From the NCBI GenBank assembly GCA_016702555.1, contig JADJDV010000005.1, forward strand, positions 496,001 to 560,000: a stretch of DNA of 64,000 nt, read 5' to 3'. Shown in pieces: positions 42,873 through 51,247 of the stretch. The stretch's first letter is position 1. Every line of letters starts with the position of its first letter. Source of the stretch: Burkholderiales bacterium. Lineage in GTDB: Bacteria > Pseudomonadota > Gammaproteobacteria > Burkholderiales > Burkholderiaceae_C. A model generated the notes under the pieces. That model did not search any database, was not told the DNA's origin, and worked only from the letters and a program-made list of their open reading frames with translations. Made by a program: the position numbers and the translations under genes.

Positions 42873-43481
42873 TCAGTGGAGACCGCCATAGTTGTCTTCG
42901 CGAATCACGCGCGGCGTGACCTCGCGCGGCTCGATCGTCACCGGCTCGTAGATCACGCGCTGGCGCTCGGCGTCATAGCGCATCTCGACGTGGCCGGAGA
43001 GCGGGAAGTCCTTGCGGAACGGATGGCCGATGAAGCCGTAGTCGGTCAGGATGCGGCGCAGGTCGGCGTGGCCCTCGAACATGATGCCGTACAGGTCGAA
43101 CGCCTCGCGCTCGAACCAGTTGGCCGCGCTCCAGATGTCGGTGACTGACGCGATCACCGGAAATTCGTCGTCGGCGCAGAACACGCGCACGCGCAGGCGC
43201 TGGTTCAGGCTCACCGACAGCAGGTGCACCACCACGGCGAAGCGCGCGCCCTCCCAGCGGCCATCACCGTAGGTCGAATAGTCAACGCCGCACAGGTCGA
43301 TCAGCTGCTCGAACTTGCAGCCGGCGGCACTCTGCAGCGTGCGCATGGCCTCGTGGTAGTGGGTGGCACCGACGGTCACCGTGACTTCGCCCAGCGCCAG
43401 CTCGATCTGCCGGGCATGCGTGCCCAGCGCGGTGGCGACGGTGTCTTTCAGGGCTTCGGGGGCAATGGCGATATCGGTCAT
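42873..43481 (-). CDS. nuoC: NADH-quinone oxidoreductase subunit C
   Basis: The 30-kDa-type subunit, 202 residues, separate from NuoD (unlike the E. coli fusion). ERExFDLYGIxFEGHxDLRRILTDYGF is the family signature, here at about 124-150, followed by GHPFRKDFPLSG. It is two bases from nuoB. Confidence 0.97.
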   Translation of the reverse strand: MTDIAIAPEALKDTVATALGTHARQIELALGEVTVTVGATHYHEAMRTLQSAAGCKFEQLIDLCGVDYSTYGDGRWEGARFAVVVHLLSVSLNQRLRVRVFCADDEFPVIASVTDIWSAANWFEREAFDLYGIMFEGHADLRRILTDYGFIGHPFRKDFPLSGHVEMRYDAERQRVIYEPVTIEPREVTPRVIREDNYGGLH

Positions 43482-43483
43482 GC

Positions 43484-43963
43484 TCACACCCGCGCGATCG
43501 TGTGGGTGCGACGCACCTTGGCCTGCAACTGGATGATGCCGTAGATCAGCGCCTCGGCCGTCGGCGGGCAGCCCGGCACGTACACGTCGACCGGCACGAT
43601 GCGGTCGCAGCCGCGCACCACCGCATAGCTGTAGTGGTAGTAGCCGCCGCCATTGGCGCACGAGCCCATCGAGATCACCCAGCGCGGCTCGGCCATCTGG
43701 TCGTACACCTTGCGCAGCGCCGGCGCCATCTTGTTGCACAGCGTGCCGGCGACGATCATCAGGTCGGACTGGCGCGGACTGGCGCGGAACACCTCGGCGC
43801 CGAAGCGCGCGAGGTCGTAGCGCGCGGCGGCGGCGTGCATCATTTCCACCGCGCAGCAGGCCAGACCGAAGGTCACCGGCCACAGGGAGCCGGTCTTGGC
43901 CCAGTTCACCGCCGCATCGATGCCGGTGAGCAGAAAGCCCTTTTGCTGAAGCTGATCATTCAT
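43484..43963 (-). CDS. nuoB: NADH-quinone oxidoreductase subunit B
   Basis: PSST-type subunit with the terminal cluster N2, 159 residues. The tandem cysteines are in FGLACCAVEMM, and the others in GSCANGGG and YVPGCPPT. It donates electrons to quinone with NuoD. Confidence 0.97.
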   Translation of the reverse strand: MNDQLQQKGFLLTGIDAAVNWAKTGSLWPVTFGLACCAVEMMHAAAARYDLARFGAEVFRASPRQSDLMIVAGTLCNKMAPALRKVYDQMAEPRWVISMGSCANGGGYYHYSYAVVRGCDRIVPVDVYVPGCPPTAEALIYGIIQLQAKVRRTHTIARV

Positions 43964-44006
43964 ATGCCAATTCCCCGCCGGCGCGCGTCCGGCCGCCGGG
44001 CGCCGC

Positions 44007-44366
44007 TCATTCCCAATCGAGCGCGCCCTTCTTCCATTCGTAGACGAAACCCACCACCAGGATGGTCAGGAAGATCAGGACCGCGACAAAGCCCGTGAGG
44101 CCCACTTCCTTGAGCGCCACCGCCCAGGGAAACAGGAAGGCGATCTCGAGGTCGAACAGGATGAACAGGATGGCCACCAGGTAGTAGCGCACGTCGAACT
44201 TCATGCGTGCGTCCTCGAAGGCCTCGAAGCCGCATTCATACGGCGAATTCTTGGCGGGGTCGGCCTTGTGCGGCTTGAGAAAGTTGCCCATGCCGAGGCA
44301 CAACGCCCCGACAGCCAAGCCCACCAATATGAAGAGCAGAACGGGGAGGTACTCGGCGAGATTCAT
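44007..44366 (-). CDS. nuoA: NADH-quinone oxidoreductase subunit A
   Basis: First gene of the complex I operon, 119 residues, three helices. The conserved loop NSPYECGFEAFEDARMKFDVRYYLVAILFILFDLEIAFLFPWA is intact. The ATG at 44366 is right for the family; upstream in-frame sequence reads into the tRNA-Leu gene. No separate promoter is evident in the 57 bases between tRNA and nuoA. Confidence 0.97.
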   Translation of the reverse strand: MNLAEYLPVLLFILVGLAVGALCLGMGNFLKPHKADPAKNSPYECGFEAFEDARMKFDVRYYLVAILFILFDLEIAFLFPWAVALKEVGLTGFVAVLIFLTILVVGFVYEWKKGALDWE

Positions 44367-44423
44367 TGGACTTGTAATGTGGTCATCTGGGGTGTCGGCC
44401 CACCCCGGGGCATAGGTATTTCT

Positions 44424-44508
44424 TGGTGCCGTCGGCGAGACTCGAACTCGCACAGCTTTCGCCACTACCCCCTCAAGATAGCGTGTCTACCAATTCCACC
44501 ACGACGGC
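44424..44508 (-). tRNA. tRNA-Leu (anticodon GAG)
   Basis: On the minus strand the acceptor stem GCCGTCG pairs with CGACGGC, followed by A and an encoded CCA. The anticodon arm CTATC-TTGAGGG-GGTAG gives GAG, reading CUC/CUU leucine codons; the T arm holds GTTCGAGTC. A long variable arm fits a class II tRNA. Length 85 with CCA. It lies between secG and nuoA in the same direction, so it is probably cut out of a longer transcript. Confidence 0.95.
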
Positions 44509-44585
44509 ACAAGGTATCTCCAGCGACCATCCAACCACTTCAAGCGGCCGATTCAAGCTGCCAGAGCAACAAGGAGTTTATCCTG

Positions 44586-44612
44586 AAAAACCAGGGTTTC
44601 CGAGGGGAAACC
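44586..44612 (-). terminator. Probable terminator after secG
   Basis: On the minus strand GGTTTCC-CCTC-GGAAACC forms a 7-base stem, then CTGG and five T. It would end the tpiA-secG transcript before tRNA-Leu, at least partly. The four bases between stem and T-tract weaken the prediction. Confidence 0.5.
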
Positions 44613-44641
44613 ATGACATGCTCAAACAGCTTGCAGCGCGC

Positions 44642-45112
44642 TTACTTGCCCGGAATCTGGGCCGCACCGGTGGCATCCGTTGCTGGCGGCGCCACGGCCC
44701 CAGCAGCGGGTGCCGGCACCGAAGTGTCGCTGCCCGGAATGGCGGCCGCACCCGGTATCGCCGCAGCCGCGCCATCGGCCGACGCCGCCGGCACCGCCGC
44801 CGAGGCGGTGGGCGCCGGCGCGCTCACGGCGGCGCGCTCCAGCACGCTGGAGCCCGTGCTGGGCGCAGTGCGCAGGCTGAAGCCGAAGTAGGCCAGCGCC
44901 AGCGTGCTGGCGAAGAACACCGTGGCCAGCACGGCCGTGGCGCGCGAGAGGAAGTTGGCGCTGCCGCTGGCGCCGAACAGGCTGCCCGAGGCACCACTGC
45001 CAAAGGCCGCGCCCATGTCGGCACCCTTGCCGTGCTGCATCAGGATCAGGCCGATCATCACCAGCGCCGAGAGGATCTGCAGCACCAGCACCAGGTTCAG
45101 GACAACATTCAT
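44642..45112 (-). CDS. secG: Protein-export membrane protein SecG
   Basis: Two-helix subunit of the SecYEG translocon, 156 residues. The core LQILSALVMIGLILMQHGKGADMGAAFGSGASGSLFG is the family signature, with the second helix at about 58-79. The last 70 residues are an Ala/Pro-rich tail without known function, longer than in E. coli SecG. It follows tpiA, as in most Burkholderiales. Confidence 0.95.
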   Translation of the reverse strand: MNVVLNLVLVLQILSALVMIGLILMQHGKGADMGAAFGSGASGSLFGASGSANFLSRATAVLATVFFASTLALAYFGFSLRTAPSTGSSVLERAAVSAPAPTASAAVPAASADGAAAAIPGAAAIPGSDTSVPAPAAGAVAPPATDATGAAQIPGK

Positions 45113-45151
45113 TCGTTTACTCCAAGCACTCGTTCTTCCGGGCGCGCGCCC

Positions 45152-45904
45152 TCAGCCGGCGGCCGCCACGATCTTCAGGAAATCGGGCGCCTTCAGCGCC
45201 GCGCCACCGATCAGGCCGCCATCGATGTCGGGCTGCGCCAGCAGTTCGGCGGCGTTGCCGGCGTTCATGCTGCCGCCGTAGAGGATGCGCACGCGCGCCG
45301 CCGCGTCATCGCTGGCGGCACGCAGTTGCGCGCGCAACACGGCGTGCACCGCCTGCGCCTGTTCCGGCGTGGCGGTCTTGCCGGTGCCGATGGCCCATAC
45401 CGGCTCGTAGGCGACCACGATGTCGCGGATGCCCTGGCCGCCGAGATGAATCACCGCCGCCAACTGGCGCTGGACGATGAACTCGGTCATGCCCTCCTCG
45501 CGCTCGCGCAGGGTTTCGCCCACGCAGACGATCGGCGTAATGCCCGCCGCCAGCGCGCGCTGCGCCTTGATCGCCACATGCACGTCGGTCTCGGCCTGGT
45601 GCTGGCGGCGCTCGCTGTGGCCGACGATCGCGTAGCGCACGCCAACGTCCTGCAGCATGCTGGCCGAGACATCGCCGGTGAAGGCGCCGTTGTCGTGCTG
45701 CGATACGTTCTGCGCACCGAGCGCGATCACCGGGCTGCCCGCCAGCAACTGGCGTACCTGATCCAGGTAGGCCATCGGCGGGCACACCACCACATCGCAT
45801 GCGGGTTGGCCGATGCCGGCCAGCAATTCCTGCACCAGACTTTGATTGGCGGCCAGGCTGCCATTCATCTTCCAGTTGCCGGCGATGAGTTTTCTTCTGC
45901 TCAT
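45152..45904 (-). CDS. tpiA: Triose-phosphate isomerase
   Basis: Glycolytic TIM-barrel enzyme, 250 residues, converting dihydroxyacetone phosphate and glyceraldehyde 3-phosphate. Catalytic Lys12 (GNWKMN), His96 (VGHSERR) and Glu167 (AYEPVWAIGTGK) are present, as is the phosphate loop LYGGSM. Its ATG is two bases after the stop of the quinone oxidoreductase gene. Confidence 0.97.
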   Translation of the reverse strand: MSRRKLIAGNWKMNGSLAANQSLVQELLAGIGQPACDVVVCPPMAYLDQVRQLLAGSPVIALGAQNVSQHDNGAFTGDVSASMLQDVGVRYAIVGHSERRQHQAETDVHVAIKAQRALAAGITPIVCVGETLREREEGMTEFIVQRQLAAVIHLGGQGIRDIVVAYEPVWAIGTGKTATPEQAQAVHAVLRAQLRAASDDAAARVRILYGGSMNAGNAAELLAQPDIDGGLIGGAALKAPDFLKIVAAAG

Positions 45905-45906
45905 GC

Positions 45907-46920
45907 TCAGTTCCAGGTCAATACGATCTTGCCGACGTGCCGGCCGCTCTGCATCAGCGCGTGCGCGCGCGCGGCGCCGCTGGGCAGGCCGTCGCCCGCC
46001 TCGACGGCCGGAAACACGCTGTGGATCACGGGCTTGATGCGCCCTTGCTCGATCCACGGCCACACCTTGGTCTTCAGCGCCTGGGCGATGGCGCCCTTGA
46101 ACGCAATGGGACGCTGGCGCAGCGTGGAGCCGGTGATGGTGAGGCGCCGACGCAACACCAGGCCCGCGTTGAAGTCGGCCTTGGTGCCGCCCTGCACGGC
46201 GATGATGACGATGCGGCCGTCCTCGGCCAGGCATTCGATCTCGCGCTTGACGTAGTCGCCTGCGACCATGTCGAGCACTACATCGACGCCCTTGCCGCCA
46301 GTCAGCTTTTGGGCTGCCTCGGCGAAGTCAGCGGTCTTGTAGTTGATCGCGTGGTCGGCACCCAGCCGGAGACATTCGGCGCATTTCTCGTCCGAGCCTG
46401 CCGTGACGATGACGGTGGCGCCCGCCGCCTTGGCCATCTGGATCGCCGTCACGCCGATGCCGCTGGAGCCGCCCTGCACCAGCAGGGTTTCACCCGCCTG
46501 CAGGCGGCCGCGGTCGAAGACGTTGCTCCAGACGGTGAAGAAGGTCTCGGGCAGCGAGGCGGCCTCGACGTCGCTCCAGCCCTGCGGCACCGGCAGGCAT
46601 TGCGGCACGGGGGCCACGCAGTATTCGGCATAGCCGCCACCGGCGACCAAGGCGCAAACACGGTCGCCGATTCTCAAGCCGGCCGCCGCCATGGCCTCAG
46701 CGTCGCCCGATTCGATGACGCCCGCCACCTCCAGCCCCGGCAGGTCCGACGCGCCGGGTGGCACGGGGTAGTTGCCAGTACGCTGCAGCACGTCGGGGCG
46801 GTTGACGCCCGACGCACCGACGCGAATCAGCACTTCGCCCGCGCCCGCGACCGGCATCGGGCGCTCGGCCGGCACCAGCACCTCGGGGGCACCGTAGGCG
46901 CGAATCTCAATGCACTTCAT
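45907..46920 (-). CDS. NAD(P)H quinone oxidoreductase, zinc-less MDR family (PIG3-like)
   Basis: Medium-chain reductase of 337 residues without the zinc ligands of alcohol dehydrogenases. GVNRPDVLQRTGNYP is typical of the PIG3/quinone-oxidoreductase group; the Rossmann motif is LVQGGSSGIGVTAIQMAKAAGATV (about 148-171). It probably reduces quinones or related enones with NADPH. It lies between pnp and tpiA, 45 bases after pnp. Confidence 0.9.
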   Translation of the reverse strand: MKCIEIRAYGAPEVLVPAERPMPVAGAGEVLIRVGASGVNRPDVLQRTGNYPVPPGASDLPGLEVAGVIESGDAEAMAAAGLRIGDRVCALVAGGGYAEYCVAPVPQCLPVPQGWSDVEAASLPETFFTVWSNVFDRGRLQAGETLLVQGGSSGIGVTAIQMAKAAGATVIVTAGSDEKCAECLRLGADHAINYKTADFAEAAQKLTGGKGVDVVLDMVAGDYVKREIECLAEDGRIVIIAVQGGTKADFNAGLVLRRRLTITGSTLRQRPIAFKGAIAQALKTKVWPWIEQGRIKPVIHSVFPAVEAGDGLPSGAARAHALMQSGRHVGKIVLTWN

Positions 46921-46965
46921 GATCGACTCGGCTTGAGGTGGGACCAGGATCGCGCTGCGCGCCGA

Positions 46966-49278
46966 TCACTGTTGCTGCTGCTCCGCCATGGCGTCACCTT
47001 CGACCGGCGCGCGGCGCTCCTCGCGTTCGCCGCGCGGGGGACGGTCGCCATGGTCGTCGCGCGGTGCACGCTCGCCGCGGTCACCACGGTCGCCCCGATC
47101 ACCACGCGAATAACGGTCACCGCGCTCGCCACGCTCGCGGTATTCGCGCGGCGGACGGTCTTCCATGCCCTCCGGGCGGTCCAGCAATGCCTTCATCGAC
47201 AGCTTGATGCGGCCCTTGTCGTCGGTCTCCAGCACCTTGACCTTGACCACCTGGCCTTCCTGCAGATAGTCGCTGACTTTCTCGACCCGCTCGTGCGCGA
47301 TCTGGCTGATGTGCAGCAGGCCGTCCTTGCCGGGCAGGATGTTGACCAGCGCGCCGAACTCCAGCAGCTTGGTGATCGGGCCTTCGTAGACCTTGCCCAC
47401 CTCGGCCTCGGCCGTGATGGCCTCGATGCGGCGCTTGGCGTCGTCGGCCTTGGCGGCGTCGTTGCTGGCAATGGTGATGGTGCCGTCCTCGGCGATGTCG
47501 ATGGTGGTGCCGGTCTCTTCCGTCAGCATGCGGATGGTGGCGCCGCCCTTGCCGATCACGTCGCGGATCTTCTCCGGATTGATCTTCATGGTGTAGAGCT
47601 TGGGCGCCCACGAGCTGATCTCGGCGCGCGCCTCGCCCATGGCGTCCTGCATCTTGCCCAGGATGTGCATGCGCGCTTCCTTGGCCTGCGCCAGCGCGAC
47701 CTGCATGATCTCCTTGGTGATGCCCTGGATCTTGATGTCCATCTGCAGCGCGGTGATGCCGGCGGTGGTGCCGGCCACCTTGAAGTCCATGTCGCCCAGA
47801 TGGTCCTCATCGCCCAGGATGTCGGTCAGCACGGCGAAGCGGTTGTCTTCCTTGATCAGGCCCATGGCGATGCCGGCGACGTGCGCCTTCATCGGCACGC
47901 CGGCGTCCATCAGCGACAGGCAGCCGCCGCAGACCGAGGCCATCGACGAGGAGCCGTTGGACTCGGTGATCTCGCTGACCACGCGGATGGTGTAGGGGAA
48001 CTCGTCCCGCGCCGGCAGCAGCGGGATCAGCGCGCGCTTGGCCAGGCGGCCGTGACCCACTTCGCGGCGTTTGGTCGTGCCCATGCGGCCGGCTTCACCG
48101 GTGGCGAAGGGCGGCATGTTGTAGTGGAACAGGAAGTGGTCCTCGAACTCGCCGGCCAGCGCGTCGATGCGCTGCGCATCGCGCTCGGTGCCCAGCGTGG
48201 TCACCACCAGCGCCTGCGTCTCGCCGCGCGTGAACAGCGCCGAGCCGTGGGTGCGCGGCAGCACGCCGTTGCGGATTTCGATCGGTCGCACGGTGCGCGT
48301 GTCACGACCGTCGATGCGCGGCTCGCCGGCCAGGATCTGGCCGCGCACGATGCGCGCCTCGATGTCGAACAGCAGGTTGTCGAGCTTGACGGGATCGAAC
48401 GCCACGCCCTGCTCGCCCAGTTCGGCCTTGACCGCCGTGTAGGCCTCGCGGCAGGCCTGGGTGCGCGCCTGCTTGCTGCGGATCTGGTAGGCGGCGCGCA
48501 ATTTTTCTTCGGCGGCAGCGCCAACCTTGGCGATGAAACCCTCGTCCTTGACCTCCGGCACCCAAGTGCCGTTCTCGGCCCACAGCGGCTTGCCGGCTTC
48601 GCGCACCATCTCATGGATGGCGTTGATGGCGATCCTGCCCTGCTCGTGGCCGAACACCACGGCGCCCAGCATCACGTCCTCGGTCAGCTGGTCGGCCTCG
48701 GACTCGACCATCAGCACGGCGCTTTCGGTGCCGGCGACGACCAGGTCCAGCTTGCTGCTCTCGCGCGCCGTCGGGCCCGGGTTGAGCACGTACTCGCCGT
48801 TGACGTAGCCCACGCGCGCCGCGCCGATCGGGCCGTTGAACGGAATGCCGCTGATCGACAGCGCGGCGCTCACCCCCAGCATGGCGGCGATGTCGGCGTC
48901 CACCTCAGGGTTCAGCGACACGGTGTGGATCACCACGTGCACTTCGTTGAAGAAACCCTCGGGGAACAGCGGGCGGATCGGGCGGTCGATCAGGCGGCTG
49001 GTCAGCGTCTCCAGCTCGCTCGGCTTGGCCTCGCGCTTGAAGAAGCTGCCGGGAATCTTGCCGGCGGCGTAGGTCTTCTCGATGTAGTCGACGGTGAGCG
49101 GGAAGAAATCCTGTCCCGGCTTCGGGCTCTTGCTGGCGGCCACGGTGGCCAGCACCACGGTACCGTCGATGTCGACCAGCACGGCGCCGTTGGCCTGGCG
49201 GGCGATCTCGCCCGTCTCCATGACGACGGTCTTGTCGCCCCACTGGAAAGACTTGGTGACTTTGTTGAACATGCTCAT
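46966..49278 (-). CDS. pnp: Polyribonucleotide nucleotidyltransferase (PNPase)
   Basis: Phosphorolytic 3'-5' exoribonuclease, 770 residues: two RNase PH domains joined by a helical domain, then KH (IRDVIGKGGATIRMLTEETG, about 560-580) and S1 (VGKVYEGPITKLLEFGALVNILPGKDGLLHIS, about 620-650). The C-terminus is an extra Arg/Gly/Asp-rich tail with repeated RGDRGD, probably disordered and able to bind RNA or degradosome partners. The ATG at 49278 has GGAGCGA before it. It follows rpsO, the conserved order. Confidence 0.96.
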   Translation of the reverse strand: MSMFNKVTKSFQWGDKTVVMETGEIARQANGAVLVDIDGTVVLATVAASKSPKPGQDFFPLTVDYIEKTYAAGKIPGSFFKREAKPSELETLTSRLIDRPIRPLFPEGFFNEVHVVIHTVSLNPEVDADIAAMLGVSAALSISGIPFNGPIGAARVGYVNGEYVLNPGPTARESSKLDLVVAGTESAVLMVESEADQLTEDVMLGAVVFGHEQGRIAINAIHEMVREAGKPLWAENGTWVPEVKDEGFIAKVGAAAEEKLRAAYQIRSKQARTQACREAYTAVKAELGEQGVAFDPVKLDNLLFDIEARIVRGQILAGEPRIDGRDTRTVRPIEIRNGVLPRTHGSALFTRGETQALVVTTLGTERDAQRIDALAGEFEDHFLFHYNMPPFATGEAGRMGTTKRREVGHGRLAKRALIPLLPARDEFPYTIRVVSEITESNGSSSMASVCGGCLSLMDAGVPMKAHVAGIAMGLIKEDNRFAVLTDILGDEDHLGDMDFKVAGTTAGITALQMDIKIQGITKEIMQVALAQAKEARMHILGKMQDAMGEARAEISSWAPKLYTMKINPEKIRDVIGKGGATIRMLTEETGTTIDIAEDGTITIASNDAAKADDAKRRIEAITAEAEVGKVYEGPITKLLEFGALVNILPGKDGLLHISQIAHERVEKVSDYLQEGQVVKVKVLETDDKGRIKLSMKALLDRPEGMEDRPPREYRERGERGDRYSRGDRGDRGDRGERAPRDDHGDRPPRGEREERRAPVEGDAMAEQQQQ

Positions 49279-49424
49279 GTTCGCTCCTTTGCGTTGGCCT
49301 CTTGGGCGGATGAACCCGCGGGCTTCAGAACACGATGCCATTCCATGAAAAGCCGCCGGCCCTGAGGCAGCTCCTGATGGAATGACACAGCTTCAGCTTC
49401 TGAAGAACTGCGCCGCGGGCAACA

Positions 49425-49467
49425 ATGACAAAAACGCCTGAGCCTTGGGAAGAAGGTCTCAGGCGTT
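49425..49467 (-). terminator. rpsO-pnp intergenic terminator
   Basis: On the minus strand AACGCCTGAG and CTCAGGCGTT form a perfect 10-base stem with a 15-base loop, directly followed by TTTTTG and further T's. It should reduce transcription from rpsO into pnp, as at the same place in E. coli. A second small hairpin (CTTCAG-CTT-CTGAAG, 49391-49405) follows. Confidence 0.88.
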
Positions 49468-49483
49468 CATCGCGGGCATGCGC

Positions 49484-49750
49484 TTACTTGCGCAGACCCA
49501 GTTTCTGGATCAGGGCGAGGTAGCGGTCGGCGTCCTTGCCCTTCAGGTAATCCAGCAGCTTGCGGCGGCGGCTGACCATGCGCAACAGACCGCGGCGACC
49601 GTGGTGGTCCTTGGCGTGCTGCTTGAAATGCGGCATCAGCTCGTTGATGCGCGCGGTCAGGATGGCCACCTGCACTTCGGGGCTGCCGGTGTCGCCGGCG
49701 GCGCGCGCGTTGTCCTGGACCACGGCGGCCTTGTTCTCTTTGGAGATCAT
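49484..49750 (-). CDS. rpsO: 30S ribosomal protein S15
   Basis: Ribosomal protein of 88 residues binding the central domain of 16S rRNA. DTGSPEVQVAILTARI, HFKQHAKDHHGRRGLLRMVSRRRKLLDYLK are the family blocks, and length is canonical. In many bacteria S15 represses its own translation by binding the mRNA leader; the leader here has a hairpin near its 5' end. Confidence 0.98.
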   Translation of the reverse strand: MISKENKAAVVQDNARAAGDTGSPEVQVAILTARINELMPHFKQHAKDHHGRRGLLRMVSRRRKLLDYLKGKDADRYLALIQKLGLRK

Positions 49751-49813
49751 GCGGAAATTCCTCGTTCCAAATTGTTTGACTTGCGAGGCGCGCCGGAACT
49801 GCACGCCACGTGC

Positions 49814-49844
49814 GTTTTGCGACTTGCAAAACCTTGAAATTATA
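49814..49844 (-). promoter_or_regulatory. rpsO promoter -10 and leader hairpin
   Basis: On the minus strand TATAAT (49844-49839) is a perfect -10 box. About seven bases later, at the expected transcript start, GTTTTGC-AAGTC-GCAAAAC (49832-49814) forms a perfect 7-base stem. No strong -35 box is seen at the usual distance. Confidence 0.65.
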
Positions 49845-49887
49845 GCCGAGCGAACATGCCACCGGGCGGTGGTCGCCCTGGCCGCGC

Positions 49888-50902
49888 TCAGGGCGCCCGG
49901 CCGGGACGCGCCAGCCAATCGGCCAGGCGCTGTGCGCCCCGCTCCAGCCGCGCCAGCTCACGCGAGGCAAAGCACCAGCGCAACCAGCCTTCCGCCTCGG
50001 GCGCGAAGGCGATGCCAGGGGCCAGGCCCAGGCCGACCTCGGCCACCAGCCGCTTGGCCAGCTGCAGCGAATCGCCCTCGCCCTCGATGCGCAGGAACGC
50101 GTACATGCCACCCGGCGCGGCGCTGGTGTGCACACCGGGCAGGGCCTGCAGCCGCGGCACCAGGGTGTCGCGGCAGCGCTTGAGGTGAGCGACGATGCGC
50201 GGCGTGATGGTCTCGGCCTGCTCCAGCGCGGCCAGCGCCGCGCGCTGCACGAACACCGGCGCGCAGGAGGTGTTGAATTCCAGCAGCTTGCCGATGTGCG
50301 GCGTCATGTCGGGCGGCATCACCAGGTAGCCCATGCGCCAGCCAGTCATCAGAAAGGCCTTGGAAAAACTCTGCACCACCACCAGCCGGTCGCCAGGATC
50401 GGCGATGTCGAGAAAGCTGGGCGCCGCGCCGTTGGCCGTGTCGCCGCGATAGTACAGGCGCTCGTACACCTCGTCCGACAGGATCCAGGTGCCGGTTGGC
50501 CACGCAGTGCAGATCGGCGCCCAGGATGCGCGGCTGCGCCGTCAGGTTGGGCCACACCGGCGTGACGGCGACGACGCGGTCCCCGGCATCAATCAGTGCC
50601 TGCATGGCCACGATGAGCGCATTGACACCGCCCGAGGTGATGCCGATGCGCTCGACACCCACCTGCCCATGCAGTCGTCCGGTGTAACTGGCGACCGCTT
50701 CGCGCAACTCGGGCAGGCCAAGGTTGTGCGAATAGAAGGTCTCACCCGCCTGCAGCGAAGCGATGCCGGCGGCGCGCACCGCCTCGGGCGTCACCTCGTC
50801 GCTTTCGCCAAACCAGAACGGCAGCACGTCGTCACGGCCCATGCCGGCGTTGGCGCCCTCACGGATTTTCGATTCTTCCAACTCCCGAATGGCTTGACGC
50901 AT
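49888..50902 (-). pseudogene. PLP-dependent aminotransferase, broken by internal deletion and frameshift
   Basis: The first frame (50902 to about 50495) encodes a normal class I aminotransferase N-terminus: DDVLPFWFGESDEVTPEAVRAA, FYSHNLGLPELREAV, ITSGGVNALIVAMQAL, VTPVWPNLTAQPRILGADLHCVA. At about 50495 the homology jumps to TGTWILSDEVYERLYYRGD in another frame, which then runs intact to 49888 with the PLP lysine in SFSKAFLMTGWRMGY. About 55 residues expected between the two parts, including the NPTG segment that holds the cofactor-binding Asn, are absent. The gene cannot make a working enzyme, so this is a true pseudogene and not just a base-call error. Confidence 0.85.
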
Positions 50903-51002
50903 GCCCCACCGCCTTGTCCAATTTCAATCGAACGGCCTGCAAGCATCGCACATCGTCGACTGGCCGCGCGATCTGATCACTCAAAAAAGGGGAGCCATCA
51001 CC

Positions 51003-51239
51003 ATGCCTGACCGCCATCGCCGCTCAATCTTGCTGGCCTGCACGCTGCTCGCTTTGACGATACCGGCCGGCGCCCAATCACGCACCAGGCCCGCCAAGAG
51101 CCCCAAGCCGCCCGACCCCAAGGTGCGCTACGCCAACGGCGATTCGGAGGCGCAGCGCCAGCGCCGCGAGGAGGCACGGCTGCGGCGCGAATGCAAGGGG
51201 CGCCCGAACGCCGGCGCCTGCCTGGGCTACACGCGCTGA
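51003..51239 (+). CDS. Small secreted basic protein
   Basis: Protein of 78 residues with a signal peptide (MPDRHRRSILLACTLLALTIPAGAQS, cleavage near 25). The mature part is short, very basic and without known domain: PAKSPKPPDPK, then EAQRQRREEARLRRECKGRPNAGACLGYTR, with two Cys that may form a disulfide. GGAG lies eight bases before the ATG at 51003. It resembles small periplasmic proteins of unknown role in Comamonadaceae. Confidence 0.75.
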   Translation: MPDRHRRSILLACTLLALTIPAGAQSRTRPAKSPKPPDPKVRYANGDSEAQRQRREEARLRRECKGRPNAGACLGYTR

Positions 51240-51247
51240 TGCGCCGA

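Noticed and set aside
45937..49365. 1142-codon plus-strand open frame opposite pnp and the quinone oxidoreductase
   Set aside because: No recognisable domain, and both sense genes are intact and highly conserved.
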